Source: a virus. Taken from it: a stretch of 24,441 nucleotides of DNA. A program made the position numbers and the translations under genes. Location: IMG/VR virus record IMGVR_UViG_3300008261_000432, positions 1 through 24,441 of that record, one strand, 5' to 3'. Shown in pieces: positions 13,910 to 19,414 of this stretch. The notes below the pieces were generated by a model that searched no databases, was not told where the DNA came from, and worked only from the letters and a program-made list of their open reading frames with translations. Position 1 is the first letter of the stretch, and the number at the start of each line of letters is the position of its first letter.

Positions 13910-14091
13910 ATAGACCACTTGACGCCTTTGCTGGTGTTGATGTGCCGAAGATGAGTGATTTTTGGATTTGGGTACATAAGGCATTCAAACCATCTTACCA
14001 AGATGAAGTTGAATCATATCTTGGAGAATCTGTAGACCACAAAGATTTACAGGCCAGAATGGACAACCTAATGCGTAGAGGACTAATATGA
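13906..14091 (+). CDS. Small DUF3563-like protein
   Basis: The 61-residue protein has SDFWIWVHKAFKPSYQDEVE followed by SYLGESVDHKDLQARMDNL and a final basic RRGLI. The arrangement (DEVE-x-YL, then D-x-x-DL-x-x-RM) resembles the short DUF3563 proteins of proteobacteria and phages, which have no known function. It is translationally coupled on both sides by ATGA overlaps, forming a three-gene unit 13694-14177. Confidence 0.6.
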   Translation: MNRPLDAFAGVDVPKMSDFWIWVHKAFKPSYQDEVESYLGESVDHKDLQARMDNLMRRGLI

Positions 14092-14177
14092 AATTCTTAT
14101 GGAAAATAGTAGAGACAATTGTTGAAATTAAAAAAGCAATTGCTCGCCGTCATTTGAATAGACACATAGGCTCTTGA
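14088..14177 (+). CDS. 29-residue basic amphipathic peptide
   Basis: The ATG overlaps the previous stop (ATGA). The peptide MKFLWKIVETIVEIKKAIAR continues to RRHLNRHIGS: an amphipathic helix followed by a basic end. Its coupling and clean coding run support it; its shortness leaves doubt. A membrane-interface peptide is possible. Confidence 0.4.
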   Translation: MKFLWKIVETIVEIKKAIARRHLNRHIGS

Positions 14178-14187
14178 TGTAACGCAA

Positions 14188-14231
14188 ACCTCAATTATTT
14201 GTGGTTATACATATACCATAATAGTTGAGGT
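14188..14231 (+). promoter_or_regulatory. 12-bp inverted repeat that covers the next ribosome site
   Basis: ACCTCAATTATT (14188-14199) pairs with AATAGTTGAGGT (14220-14231) with one G-U pair, around a 20-nt A/T-rich loop. The right arm contains GAGG (14227-14230), 4 nt before ATG 14235, so a folded transcript would hide the ribosome site. The loop also holds a possible -10 (CATAAT, 14217-14222). Confidence 0.5.
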
Positions 14232-14234
14232 ACT

Positions 14235-14471
14235 ATGCATAAAAAAACATCCAAAAGCGAGTTTACTAGTCTGTTCCGTGATGCGGCATTAAAAACCAAA
14301 TCGTGGCATTCTGTAACAAGAAACAACTGGAGTATCAAATTCTCCATACATGATGATGATACAATTATGGTGTCCATATATTGTACACTGACCCTTAGGT
14401 CATACATTAGATTTTTTAGTGTAGAAGATGAAGCGGTACAATTCATTAATTTTGTAGTAAACCTAGACTAA
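14235..14471 (+). CDS. Unknown 78-residue protein
   Basis: The product begins MHKKTSKSEFTSLFRDAALK, is basic in the first half and has a beta-like centre (SIKFSIHDDDTIMVSIYCTL) and a C-terminal FINFVVNLD. No signal peptide, membrane helix or known motif. It is a single-gene unit: an inverted repeat controls or covers its ribosome site, and a strong terminator begins on its stop codon. Confidence 0.55.
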   Translation: MHKKTSKSEFTSLFRDAALKTKSWHSVTRNNWSIKFSIHDDDTIMVSIYCTLTLRSYIRFFSVEDEAVQFINFVVNLD

Positions 14472-14494
14472 CCCACCCATTGAGGTGGGTTTTT
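14471..14494 (+). terminator. Strong intrinsic terminator
   Basis: ACCCACC (14471-14477) pairs with GGTGGGT (14484-14490) over a 6-nt loop, followed by TTTT. The first base is the last base of the previous stop codon. Confidence 0.88.
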
Positions 14495-14522
14495 CGTTTG
14501 CGGCAATCATGTTGTGGAGCCA

Positions 14523-14551
14523 TTGCATTCATTGATTGTCCGATGTATAAT
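14523..14551 (+). promoter_or_regulatory. Sigma70-type promoter
   Basis: TTGCAT (14523-14528), 17-bp spacer and a perfect TATAAT (14546-14551). It lies just after the terminator, and AAGGAG (14561-14566) plus ATG 14572 follow at normal distances. Confidence 0.65.
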
Positions 14552-14571
14552 TGTTAGACAAAGGAGTGCAT

Positions 14572-14829
14572 ATGGACGAGTTATCAAAAGTTAAACATTC
14601 TAAACGTATTCAACAAAAAGAGAATCACGTTAAAAAGCAGGTAAAGATTGCCAAGGCATATGGTATACCGATCAAGCAAGGCGAAGAACATTACCTTGCC
14701 AAGCATTCGGCATTAAATTGCGGCAACCCACAATGTCTCCTCTGTATGAACCCACGCAAATCAATGGGTGAGAAAACAATACAGGAGAAGAAATTTGACC
14801 AACGGAAATTACATGATGAGACAAAATGA
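14572..14829 (+). CDS. Small basic Cys-rich protein (CGNPxCxxCMNPRK type)
   Basis: From ATG 14572 (AAGGAG 5 nt upstream) the product has 85 residues. A Lys/Gln-rich N-terminal helix is followed by HSALNCGNPQCLLCMNPRK, a three-Cys motif that may bind zinc, and a basic C-terminus. I recall this motif in short hypothetical proteins of many phages and bacteria; the role is unknown. It is the first gene of an operon driven by the promoter at 14523. Confidence 0.65.
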   Translation: MDELSKVKHSKRIQQKENHVKKQVKIAKAYGIPIKQGEEHYLAKHSALNCGNPQCLLCMNPRKSMGEKTIQEKKFDQRKLHDETK

Positions 14830-15215
14830 GAGATGAACTAGACGCCTTGCTGTGTGAGAAATATCCCAAGATGATGGTTAACCGTGACAAGTTTATGATG
14901 GGCACCTGTATGTGTTGGGGCTTTGAGTGTGGTGATGGTTGGTTTAATATCATTGACCAGCTCATGCACAATATACAAGGACACATTGATTGGAAGAACC
15001 GAGATTTTGAAATAGTGCCGCAAGTGACACTAGACCAAGTTAAAGAAAAGTTTGGTGCTCTACGATTCTATTATAGTGGTGGTGATGATATTATCGCTGG
15101 CATGGTACGATTGGCCGAAAGCATGAGTGTGGTTACATGTGAGGTCTGTGGTTCACCAGGTAAGTTTCGTGGTAAATCTTGGTTCTATACATCGTGTGAA
15201 GAACATGCCCGCTGA
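14826..15215 (+). CDS. Conserved phage protein with C-terminal zinc-finger-like Cys pair
   Basis: The 129-residue protein overlaps its neighbour by ATGA. It has CWGFECGDGWFNIIDQLMHN in the first half, VKEKFGALRFYYSGGDD in the middle, and TCEVCGSPGKFRG ... SCEEHAR at the end, where C-x2-C and C-x2-x-H could bind zinc. I recall the GDGWF..I-DQL and KFG-LRFYY motifs in conserved hypothetical proteins of many proteobacterial phages. No enzymatic role is known to me. Confidence 0.7.
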   Translation: MRDELDALLCEKYPKMMVNRDKFMMGTCMCWGFECGDGWFNIIDQLMHNIQGHIDWKNRDFEIVPQVTLDQVKEKFGALRFYYSGGDDIIAGMVRLAESMSVVTCEVCGSPGKFRGKSWFYTSCEEHAR

Positions 15216-15519
15216 AAAGATTTGTCCACGTTGCTCTAAGAAACACACCAAACGTGGACAGTTTTGTTCAGCGTCCTGTGGTAATGTCCGTGTGCATTCC
15301 GAAGACAATAAGAAACACCTCGCCAATAAACTGAATCAATATAATGTTACACCAGAGGCAGCCGCCCGTAACGCACGGATTGCACGTGAGTCCAGACTAC
15401 GCCAGCAAGGTGTAGATTTTAACCCATTGACCTCTGAAGACTTTTACATTGAAATACCGGATGTGAAAGATTATCTGGACGACTATGATGATAGCTGGTC
15501 CCGAGGCAGTAAATGGTGA
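15205..15519 (+). CDS. Small zinc-finger protein
   Basis: ATG 15205 overlaps the previous gene by 11 nt. The 104-residue product starts MPAEKICPRCSKKHTKRGQF and continues CSASCGN: two C-x2/3-C pairs around a basic turn, a likely zinc finger. A basic helix (AARNARIARESRLRQQG) and an acidic tail (DYLDDYDDSW) follow. Such fingers occur in phage DNA-binding or homing-nuclease-associated proteins; there is no nuclease domain here. Function unknown. Confidence 0.6.
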   Translation: MPAEKICPRCSKKHTKRGQFCSASCGNVRVHSEDNKKHLANKLNQYNVTPEAAARNARIARESRLRQQGVDFNPLTSEDFYIEIPDVKDYLDDYDDSWSRGSKW

Positions 15520-15587
15520 TAATACTCCACCGGAGATTGTGAGAACTTAAGTATACAGCTTGCCAACCACACTGGTTCTGTTATACT
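15519..15587 (+). promoter_or_regulatory. Promoter A with upstream ATAATACT element
   Basis: ATAATACT (15519-15526), 33 bp, TTGCCA (15560-15565), 16 bp, TATACT (15582-15587). The same layout recurs at 16729 and 18130. The spacer holds a perfect dyad, AACCA-CAC-TGGTT. A block ACCGGAGA...TGAGAACTT lies between octamer and -35, shared with promoter 18130. Confidence 0.65.
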
Positions 15588-15617
15588 GTAGGTAAGTTAA
15601 GAAATAAAGAGTTTATT

Positions 15618-15878
15618 ATGCGAACAAAACAGATCATTTGGGGTTTAAAAAATACGCAGAAAATGCGGGTTATTATTGATGGTGTTGGTCTTTATATGCA
15701 AATTAAAGATTCCAATAATCTATTTGCTACATTATCCCACCGTGCCGCAGTATTTGATGCTTTACTCCGATTATCTGGTATGCGAGTAGTGGCTCATTTG
15801 AATAAGCAAGAGATTCCCACTGGATTATGTGATAATTTTCGCAATCACCAAGTCCAATTGAGTTTAATTGAAGGATAA
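15618..15878 (+). CDS. Unknown 86-residue protein
   Basis: The product reads MRTKQIIWGLKNTQKMRVII and later SNNLFATLSHRAAVFDALLR; it is a small soluble, mixed alpha/beta protein with no recognisable motif. Promoter A lies 30 nt upstream and AAAGAG precedes the ATG. The next gene starts 1 nt after the stop with AAGGA overlapping the stop region, so the five genes up to 16712 form one unit. Confidence 0.6.
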   Translation: MRTKQIIWGLKNTQKMRVIIDGVGLYMQIKDSNNLFATLSHRAAVFDALLRLSGMRVVAHLNKQEIPTGLCDNFRNHQVQLSLIEG

Positions 15879-15879
15879 T

Positions 15880-16107
15880 ATGAATACTGTGAATAATACT
15901 AATGTTCAAGCATTAGCCGCTGATATTGATATGATTATTGGTCAGTTAATGAACCAATATGAATTAGAACCATTACAAATCTCTGCCGTTATATTGGCAC
16001 GGATTATGCGAATGAATATGGAATTAGGCGAAGCCGATACATTTAACCAGTTAATGAGTAATGCCATTAATGATGTTGGATTATCTGCCTCCGATACAAT
16101 TCAATGA
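15880..16107 (+). CDS. Unknown 75-residue helical protein
   Basis: From ATG 15880 (AAGGA 4 nt upstream, which decides the start over a TTG at 15868) the product is MNTVNNTNVQALAADIDMII and so on: wholly helical, acidic, Met-rich (ARIMRMNMELGEAD). No membrane span. It overlaps the MazG-like gene by ATGA, so the two may work together, but no link is known. Confidence 0.6.
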   Translation: MNTVNNTNVQALAADIDMIIGQLMNQYELEPLQISAVILARIMRMNMELGEADTFNQLMSNAINDVGLSASDTIQ

Positions 16108-16373
16108 ATATTAAAGAAACCGAGATTATATTAATCGCACAGGAAGAGTGTGCCGAGGTTATTCAAGCAATATCAAAAGTTAATCGATTTGGTATTGATG
16201 GTATTCACAATGGTAAGAGTAACCGTGACCATTTAGAAGAAGAAATTGGTGATTTAATGTGTATGTTTGAATTAATGATTGAGAATGGTATTATCCAGAA
16301 AGAATCAGTGGATAATGCTAAAGAGCGTAAAATCGCCAAGTTAAAATGCTGGTCTAATATCTATGGAGAATAA
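16104..16373 (+). CDS. MazG-like nucleotide pyrophosphohydrolase
   Basis: The 89-residue protein has the all-alpha NTP-pyrophosphatase pattern: AQEECAEVIQAISKVNRFG (Glu14, Glu15 and Glu18 as ExxE-type metal ligands) and HLEEEIGDLMCMFEL (Glu47 and Asp50 as the second pair). MazG/dUTPase-like enzymes hydrolyse (d)NTPs to monophosphates and pyrophosphate; phage members may adjust nucleotide pools or (p)ppGpp. Its length fits a single MazG-like domain. It starts by ATGA overlap. Confidence 0.8.
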   Translation: MNIKETEIILIAQEECAEVIQAISKVNRFGIDGIHNGKSNRDHLEEEIGDLMCMFELMIENGIIQKESVDNAKERKIAKLKCWSNIYGE

Positions 16374-16374
16374 T

Positions 16375-16551
16375 ATGACACGGAGTGAAGTTAATTTTAT
16401 AGTATCACAATATGGCATGAGAGTTAATGCCGTTGATTTTCGGGATTGTATTGAGAAAATGGATGCCGATACTGGTTTATCAGTCATTGAGCAAGAGGCT
16501 TATAAACGGATGGTTTATATGTTGATTGATGAAGCAGAGGAACGAGCATAA
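16375..16551 (+). CDS. Unknown 58-residue protein
   Basis: ATG 16375 has GGAG 6 nt upstream (16365-16368), which favours it over an in-frame ATG at 16363. The product starts MTRSEVNFIVSQYGMRVNAV and continues with CIEKMDADTGLSVIEQEAYK; helical and acidic. No family recognised. It overlaps the next gene by 1 nt. Confidence 0.55.
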   Translation: MTRSEVNFIVSQYGMRVNAVDFRDCIEKMDADTGLSVIEQEAYKRMVYMLIDEAEERA

Positions 16552-16712
16552 TGGAAAAAGCAATAGAGATAATCCGACAAATATTTACCATTGTATTATG
16601 GTTATCGGTCGTGGTTGGTTGGTATACTGGTGATTATGCAACCGCACTATTATCTGGTATTATCTTGGTGGTATTAGAACTTGAGAAGGTTAATGATAAT
16701 CTTGAGAAGTGA
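16551..16712 (+). CDS. 53-residue membrane protein, unknown
   Basis: Two hydrophobic stretches, QIFTIVLWLSVVVGWYTG and ATALLSGIILVVLEL, form a helical hairpin with both ends likely cytoplasmic, then a charged tail. The ATG overlaps the previous stop. It closes the operon that begins at promoter A. No known family. Confidence 0.55.
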   Translation: MEKAIEIIRQIFTIVLWLSVVVGWYTGDYATALLSGIILVVLELEKVNDNLEK

Positions 16713-16728
16713 GTAACCACTTACTAAC

Positions 16729-16796
16729 ATAATACTTGACTAAAAAATAGTAATACTTTTTTCTACGCTTGACAATTCTGCCGAAACCTGTACAAT
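16729..16796 (+). promoter_or_regulatory. Promoter C with upstream ATAATACT element
   Basis: ATAATACT (16729-16736), 32 bp, TTGACA (16769-16774), 16 bp, TACAAT (16791-16796). The -10 lies inside an AAACC...GGTTT dyad. The sequence CGAAACCTGTACAAT and the leader TGTTGAGTTGATAAAG recur almost unchanged at promoter 18130-18197. Confidence 0.72.
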
Positions 16797-16820
16797 AGGT
16801 TTTGTTGAGTTGATAAAGAT

Positions 16821-16961
16821 ATGAAATTAAGTAAGAGAATTTTTTTGGTTTTGGTGACTTTGAGTTATGCAGTTGATTGTATTGCCGCAGTATCTAAACC
16901 TGTGTGTGTAAAGTGGACGTGGACAAAAGACACGGTTATTTGTTTAAAGTGGAAAGCCTGA
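16821..16961 (+). CDS. 46-residue secreted Cys/Trp protein, paralogue of 3020
   Basis: A signal-peptide-like N-terminus (MKLSKRIFLVLVTLSYA, with IAAVSKP after it) leads to CVKWTWTKDTVICLKWKA. The Cys-x-x-Trp-x-Trp-Thr ... Cys-x-x-Trp pattern matches the gene at 3020. The mature peptide would be only about 20-25 residues. It is the first gene behind promoter C and has GATAAAG before the ATG rather than a strong ribosome site. Likely periplasmic; function unknown. Confidence 0.6.
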   Translation: MKLSKRIFLVLVTLSYAVDCIAAVSKPVCVKWTWTKDTVICLKWKA

Positions 16962-16962
16962 T

Positions 16963-17262
16963 ATGAGCAAGATTTACGTTATGACCCAAGATTATGAGAA
17001 TTATGGTTCTGTTGAAGAGCCGTATTGGAAGCCTAAGGGTGGTTCTGATTATTTCATTACCAATTTCACTGGTAGTACAGAGCAGGCCGTGGCCTTGGTG
17101 AATTCTATGGCCGAGAAAATCGAGTATGCCAATGAATATGCTACCTCGACCATTATTGGTGTTGAGGTTGTGGCGGACGATTATATGACCGAGTATGAGC
17201 AGTGCCAATTGGATTATGAGGGCAAGATCCGTTATCCCGCTAAAGTATTGGAGGCAGTATGA
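16963..17262 (+). CDS. Unknown 99-residue acidic protein
   Basis: The product begins MSKIYVMTQDYENYGSVEEP, continues YWKPKGGSDYFITNFTGS, and has a helical middle (AVALVNSMAEKIEYANEYA) and an acidic end. I recall the QDYENYG and YWKPKGGSDY motifs in hypothetical proteins of several phages and plasmids; no function is known to me. It overlaps the next gene by ATGA. Confidence 0.62.
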   Translation: MSKIYVMTQDYENYGSVEEPYWKPKGGSDYFITNFTGSTEQAVALVNSMAEKIEYANEYATSTIIGVEVVADDYMTEYEQCQLDYEGKIRYPAKVLEAV

Positions 17263-17438
17263 GTACCGAGTACAATTATTATGCTGACCAGTTGCTGAAG
17301 GTGTGTCCATTTCCAGTAGAGAAAAACGGCATTATCCGTATTCAATTAACCTCCGAACATGGTAAGACTCATTATATGAATATCAGTCCAGACCAATTCC
17401 GCCTCATAGAAAAGGTATTAATGGGAGAGATAAAGTGA
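17259..17438 (+). CDS. Unknown 59-residue protein
   Basis: The start overlaps the previous stop (ATGA). The product begins MSTEYNYYADQLLKVCPFPV and ends in QFRLIEKVLMGEIK: mixed alpha/beta, no motif. Its last bases overlap a GTG start of the next gene (GTGA), continuing a chain of coupled small genes. Confidence 0.55.
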   Translation: MSTEYNYYADQLLKVCPFPVEKNGIIRIQLTSEHGKTHYMNISPDQFRLIEKVLMGEIK

Positions 17439-17590
17439 TCGATTATATGGTAGAGTTTAGAATCAACCCATCCAGTCCTGATATCATGCAGTATCCAATT
17501 AAGACCACATCCGTAGAACTGGCCATTAAGAACTGCCAGTATTTCTATCCAAATTCCGTGATAACCAATGTTTATATGAAGGTTCTATAA
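17435..17590 (+). CDS. Unknown 51-residue protein, GTG start
   Basis: A GTG start overlaps the previous stop by GTGA and has GGGAGAG about 7 nt upstream. The product reads VIDYMVEFRINPSSPDIMQY (first residue Met in vivo) and ends TNVYMKVL. A small beta-alpha protein; no motif. The next ATG overlaps its stop. Confidence 0.5.
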   Translation: MIDYMVEFRINPSSPDIMQYPIKTTSVELAIKNCQYFYPNSVITNVYMKVL

Positions 17591-17847
17591 TGTATATTGT
17601 ATTCTGTAACGATAATCCATCCATTAATAAAGAGTATAGTACAATGAGAGGTGCCAAGATTGCTAGATCCAAACTAGGTAACGATTATGGCCTATTATCC
17701 AGTAGTATATTCCAACAATTATATAATAGACCAGTAGAAGTAGAGTTTATCAATCCACACGATAATATAAAGAGAAAAGTAACAATAAACCAAATGGATA
17801 TTGGTACAGTAAATGATCCAAGGAGAGAAACCTATTGGACTATGTGA
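17590..17847 (+). CDS. Unknown 85-residue basic protein
   Basis: The product begins MYIVFCNDNPSINKEYSTMR, has a basic helix (GAKIARSKLG), and ends DPRRETYWTM. It may be a small nucleic-acid-binding protein by charge, but no motif is visible. The codon mix is strongly A/T-ending here. Two DnaA boxes lie just past its stop. Confidence 0.55.
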   Translation: MYIVFCNDNPSINKEYSTMRGAKIARSKLGNDYGLLSSSIFQQLYNRPVEVEFINPHDNIKRKVTINQMDIGTVNDPRRETYWTM

Positions 17848-17854
17848 TAATCCC

Positions 17855-17874
17855 TGTGGATAAACTGTGGATAA
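17855..17874 (+). other. Two tandem perfect DnaA boxes
   Basis: TGTGGATAA occurs at 17855-17863 and again at 17866-17874, each the exact reverse complement of the E. coli consensus TTATCCACA, in the same direction and 11 bp apart (one helical turn). They lie in a short gap between genes. A role as an origin part or a DnaA-responsive switch is inference. Confidence 0.6.
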
Positions 17875-17969
17875 TATGTTAGTAAGTGACGGAACGAATG
17901 TAAGTGAGTGGTTGCAAACGCACTATACCAAACCAGCGTAAAATGATGAATATAATGAAGGAAAATGAA

Positions 17970-18140
17970 ATGAAAAATAGTTATAATGTAGATGATATTA
18001 AATGGTCTCTAATGATTAATCAGTTACTAGATAATGTCGATATTAATAAAATGTCACAAGATAATATCTCTGAGTTATTCTTAGATAATCGAAAGATAAT
18101 CGGGTCTAGAATATATCTCCAAAAAGACCATAATACTTGA
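17970..18140 (+). CDS. Unknown 56-residue protein
   Basis: ATG 17970 has AAGG about 8 nt upstream; a GTG at 17904 is possible in the same frame. The product MKNSYNVDDIKWSLMINQLL is acidic and Asn/Asp/Ile-rich, with QDNISELFLDNRKIIGSR. No motif is visible. It lies between the DnaA boxes and promoter B, and its last codons overlap the ATAATACT element. Confidence 0.5.
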   Translation: MKNSYNVDDIKWSLMINQLLDNVDINKMSQDNISELFLDNRKIIGSRIYLQKDHNT

Positions 18141-18197
18141 CCGGAGAAACTGAGAACTTTAGTAGTATATTGCCATTCTCGCCGAAACCTGTATAAT
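18130..18197 (+). promoter_or_regulatory. Promoter B with upstream ATAATACT element
   Basis: ATAATACT (18130-18137), 32 bp, TTGCCA (18170-18175), 16 bp, perfect TATAAT (18192-18197). As in promoter C the -10 is flanked by AAACC and GGTTT. The octamer overlaps the end of the upstream gene. Confidence 0.72.
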
Positions 18198-18227
18198 GGT
18201 TTCTGTTGAGTTGATAAAGGACAGAAA

Positions 18228-18455
18228 ATGAGAGCTACTGAAAAAGAACTGGCGATGTACGGAATGTCCGAGGCGGACATCCGTGAGGATTATATGGAAT
18301 CATTGACCGCTCGCCATTGTGGTATTGATATGGTTATTGCTGGCATTCTCTCTGATTGTCAGGAACTATTGGCCATGGGTGCTTCTGCTGAGAGAATCAG
18401 CAAGCAATTAAATGTTGCGAAGTTTATCCTTTTCACCACTAAGGAAACAGTTTAA
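18228..18455 (+). CDS. Unknown 75-residue helical protein
   Basis: AAGGA precedes the ATG. The product begins MRATEKELAMYGMSEADIRE and has MVIAGILSDCQELLAMG and a C-terminal SKQLNVAKFILF. The first half resembles short helix-turn segments; there is no membrane span. I recall similar proteins from phages of proteobacteria, without function. It stands alone between promoter B and a structured non-coding stretch. Confidence 0.58.
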   Translation: MRATEKELAMYGMSEADIREDYMESLTARHCGIDMVIAGILSDCQELLAMGASAERISKQLNVAKFILFTTKETV

Positions 18456-18468
18456 TGCTGATGGATTT

Positions 18469-18531
18469 ACTAGGTCGTAGCCCCCGATAATTTGTTTCGG
18501 GTCACAGCCCCTAGTTTATCCTGAGGCTTTT
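18469..18531 (+). promoter_or_regulatory. Structured leader with possible alternative terminator
   Basis: ACTAGG (18469-18474) pairs with CCTAGT (18510-18515), enclosing CCCGA (18483-18487) and TCGGG (18497-18501). A competing pair, AGCC (18506-18509) with GGCT (18525-18528), is followed by five T (18528-18532) and would disrupt the outer stem, as in attenuators. AAGGAA and ATG 18546 follow. It matches no riboswitch that I know. Confidence 0.45.
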
Positions 18532-18545
18532 TATAAGGAATTGAT

Positions 18546-18740
18546 ATGAATAATTTTGTGAACGTTGCTGATATGATCGCTGCTTTGTCCGCATTGCCAG
18601 CTGATGCTCGGTTGGTGGTGACCCAGACTGGTTATTATTGCTATGATGACTTTGCGGATTGTTTCACTCCACGTCCTGCTGGTGATGATAATGATGGAAC
18701 CCCGTTGTTCTCCATTGGTCATTCACACCAAAGCTATTGA
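18546..18740 (+). CDS. Unknown 64-residue protein
   Basis: AAGGAA lies just upstream of the ATG. The product begins MNNFVNVADMIAALSALPAD, with a short helix, then a strand VVTQTGYYCYDDF and an acidic Pro/Asp loop. No motif. It may be regulated by the structured leader at 18469-18531. Confidence 0.55.
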   Translation: MNNFVNVADMIAALSALPADARLVVTQTGYYCYDDFADCFTPRPAGDDNDGTPLFSIGHSHQSY

Positions 18741-18750
18741 AGGAATTATT

Positions 18751-18933
18751 ATGATGAAAATTGACACAGCCATCCGTATACTGGAGAAGGAACGAGCATT
18801 CCTTGGTGTTGGCTTCTTGGAGTTGCTGCAAGATGTTCAGCGATATGGCCGCATGGTCTATTCTGAGAAGGTTATGGAGGCCTTTGACCGTTTTATGGTT
18901 GATGGCCAGAAGCTGTTCGCTGTTGCAGAATAA
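18751..18933 (+). CDS. Unknown 60-residue helical protein
   Basis: AAGGA (18740-18744) precedes ATG 18751; ATG 18754 is equally possible. The product reads MMKIDTAIRILEKERAFLGV and continues FLELLQDVQRYGRMVY, a fully helical acidic/basic protein. No family recognised. It is the last gene before two closely spaced repeated promoters. Confidence 0.55.
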   Translation: MMKIDTAIRILEKERAFLGVGFLELLQDVQRYGRMVYSEKVMEAFDRFMVDGQKLFAVAE

Positions 18934-18941
18934 CAACAGGG

Positions 18942-18988
18942 GCTTGACATTATTGCCTATTCTGTTATACTCTATCCATAGATTGAAA
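18942..18988 (+). repeat. 47-bp promoter-leader repeat, copy 1 (copy 2 at 19133-19179)
   Basis: The two 47-bp copies are 191 bp apart and identical in the first 13 bp (GCTTGACATTATT) and in the last 25 bp (-10 and transcribed leader); they differ only within a 9-bp block of the spacer. One drives a zinc-finger peptide gene, the other the structured RNA region. Confidence 0.8.
18944..18971 (+). promoter_or_regulatory. Sigma70-type promoter of the zinc-finger peptide gene
   Basis: TTGACA (18944-18949), 16 bp, TATACT (18966-18971); expected start near 18978. The initial transcribed sequence CTATCCATAGATTGAAA is the same as behind the promoter at 19135. Confidence 0.75.
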
Positions 18989-18997
18989 AAGTAAGCA

Positions 18998-19138
18998 ATG
19001 AAAATTAAATGCATAACCTGTAATAAGAAATTCCTCAGCAATGTTGTTTTTGAGCAACACTCCTGCGTGAAAGTTTATGACACAAAATCGCTGAAAGAAT
19101 TGTTGCAAGAATACAACAGCTCGAGAAAAAATGCTTGA
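18998..19138 (+). CDS. 46-residue zinc-finger-like peptide
   Basis: The peptide starts MKIKCITCNKKFLSNVVFEQ with C-x2-C (5 and 8), followed by HSC (His21, Cys23), giving a compact CCHC-type zinc site, and then a basic helical tail (KSLKELLQEY). The stop TGA at 19136-19138 lies inside the -35 of the next promoter. GTAAGC rather than a strong ribosome site precedes the ATG. DNA or RNA binding is plausible; function unknown. Confidence 0.55.
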   Translation: MKIKCITCNKKFLSNVVFEQHSCVKVYDTKSLKELLQEYNSSRKNA

Positions 19139-19162
19139 CATTATTACCGGTTGTGTTATACT
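19135..19162 (+). promoter_or_regulatory. Sigma70-type promoter of the structured RNA
   Basis: TTGACA (19135-19140), 16 bp, TATACT (19157-19162), with start expected near 19169. No good start codon follows until 19426, so the first 255 nt are non-coding. Confidence 0.78.
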
Positions 19163-19168
19163 CTATCC

Positions 19169-19414
19169 ATAGATTGAAATTTTAACCATTTTGAGACCGC
19201 ATGAGGAACTGTGGTACCGCAAAAAGCCCATGCCAACATGGGCTCTCAAAGTGTAAAGCAAAGGGATCGTATCCCCGAGGCTCCAGTTGAAAAATTACTG
19301 GGAATTAATGAATGAGCTGCTAGTTTGTAAATGGTGGATCCGAGGACAGACAGTGCAGGACGCTGACTTAGGGCTGGCGAGTAGTGAAACCGGTGAGCAG
19401 CTCATTCATTAGTT
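19169..19414 (+). ncRNA. Candidate structured non-coding RNA or long leader
   Basis: About 245 nt behind a strong promoter with no supported gene. Helices seen: TTTGAG/CTCAAA (19190-19195/19245-19250) enclosing ACCGCA/TGTGGT (19196-19201/19210-19215) and an 8-bp AGCCCATG/CATGGGCT hairpin (19225-19232/19237-19244), a three-way junction; GGGAT/ATCCC (19263-19267/19271-19275); CCAGT/ACTGG (19283-19287/19297-19301); and a 19-bp stem (19303-19321/19396-19414, one G-U) enclosing further pairs such as CAGTG/CGCTG. The stem ends next to AAGGA of the next gene. ACCGCA occurs twice (19196, 19216), allowing a switch. I recognise no known RNA class. Confidence 0.65.

Noticed and set aside
19169-19414. 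RNase P, tmRNA or a known riboswitch as identity of the structured RNA
   Set aside because: I looked for their conserved cores (for example the GAGGAAAGTCC-type block of RNase P or a tRNA-like domain of tmRNA) and did not find them; only the unassigned structured RNA call is supported.
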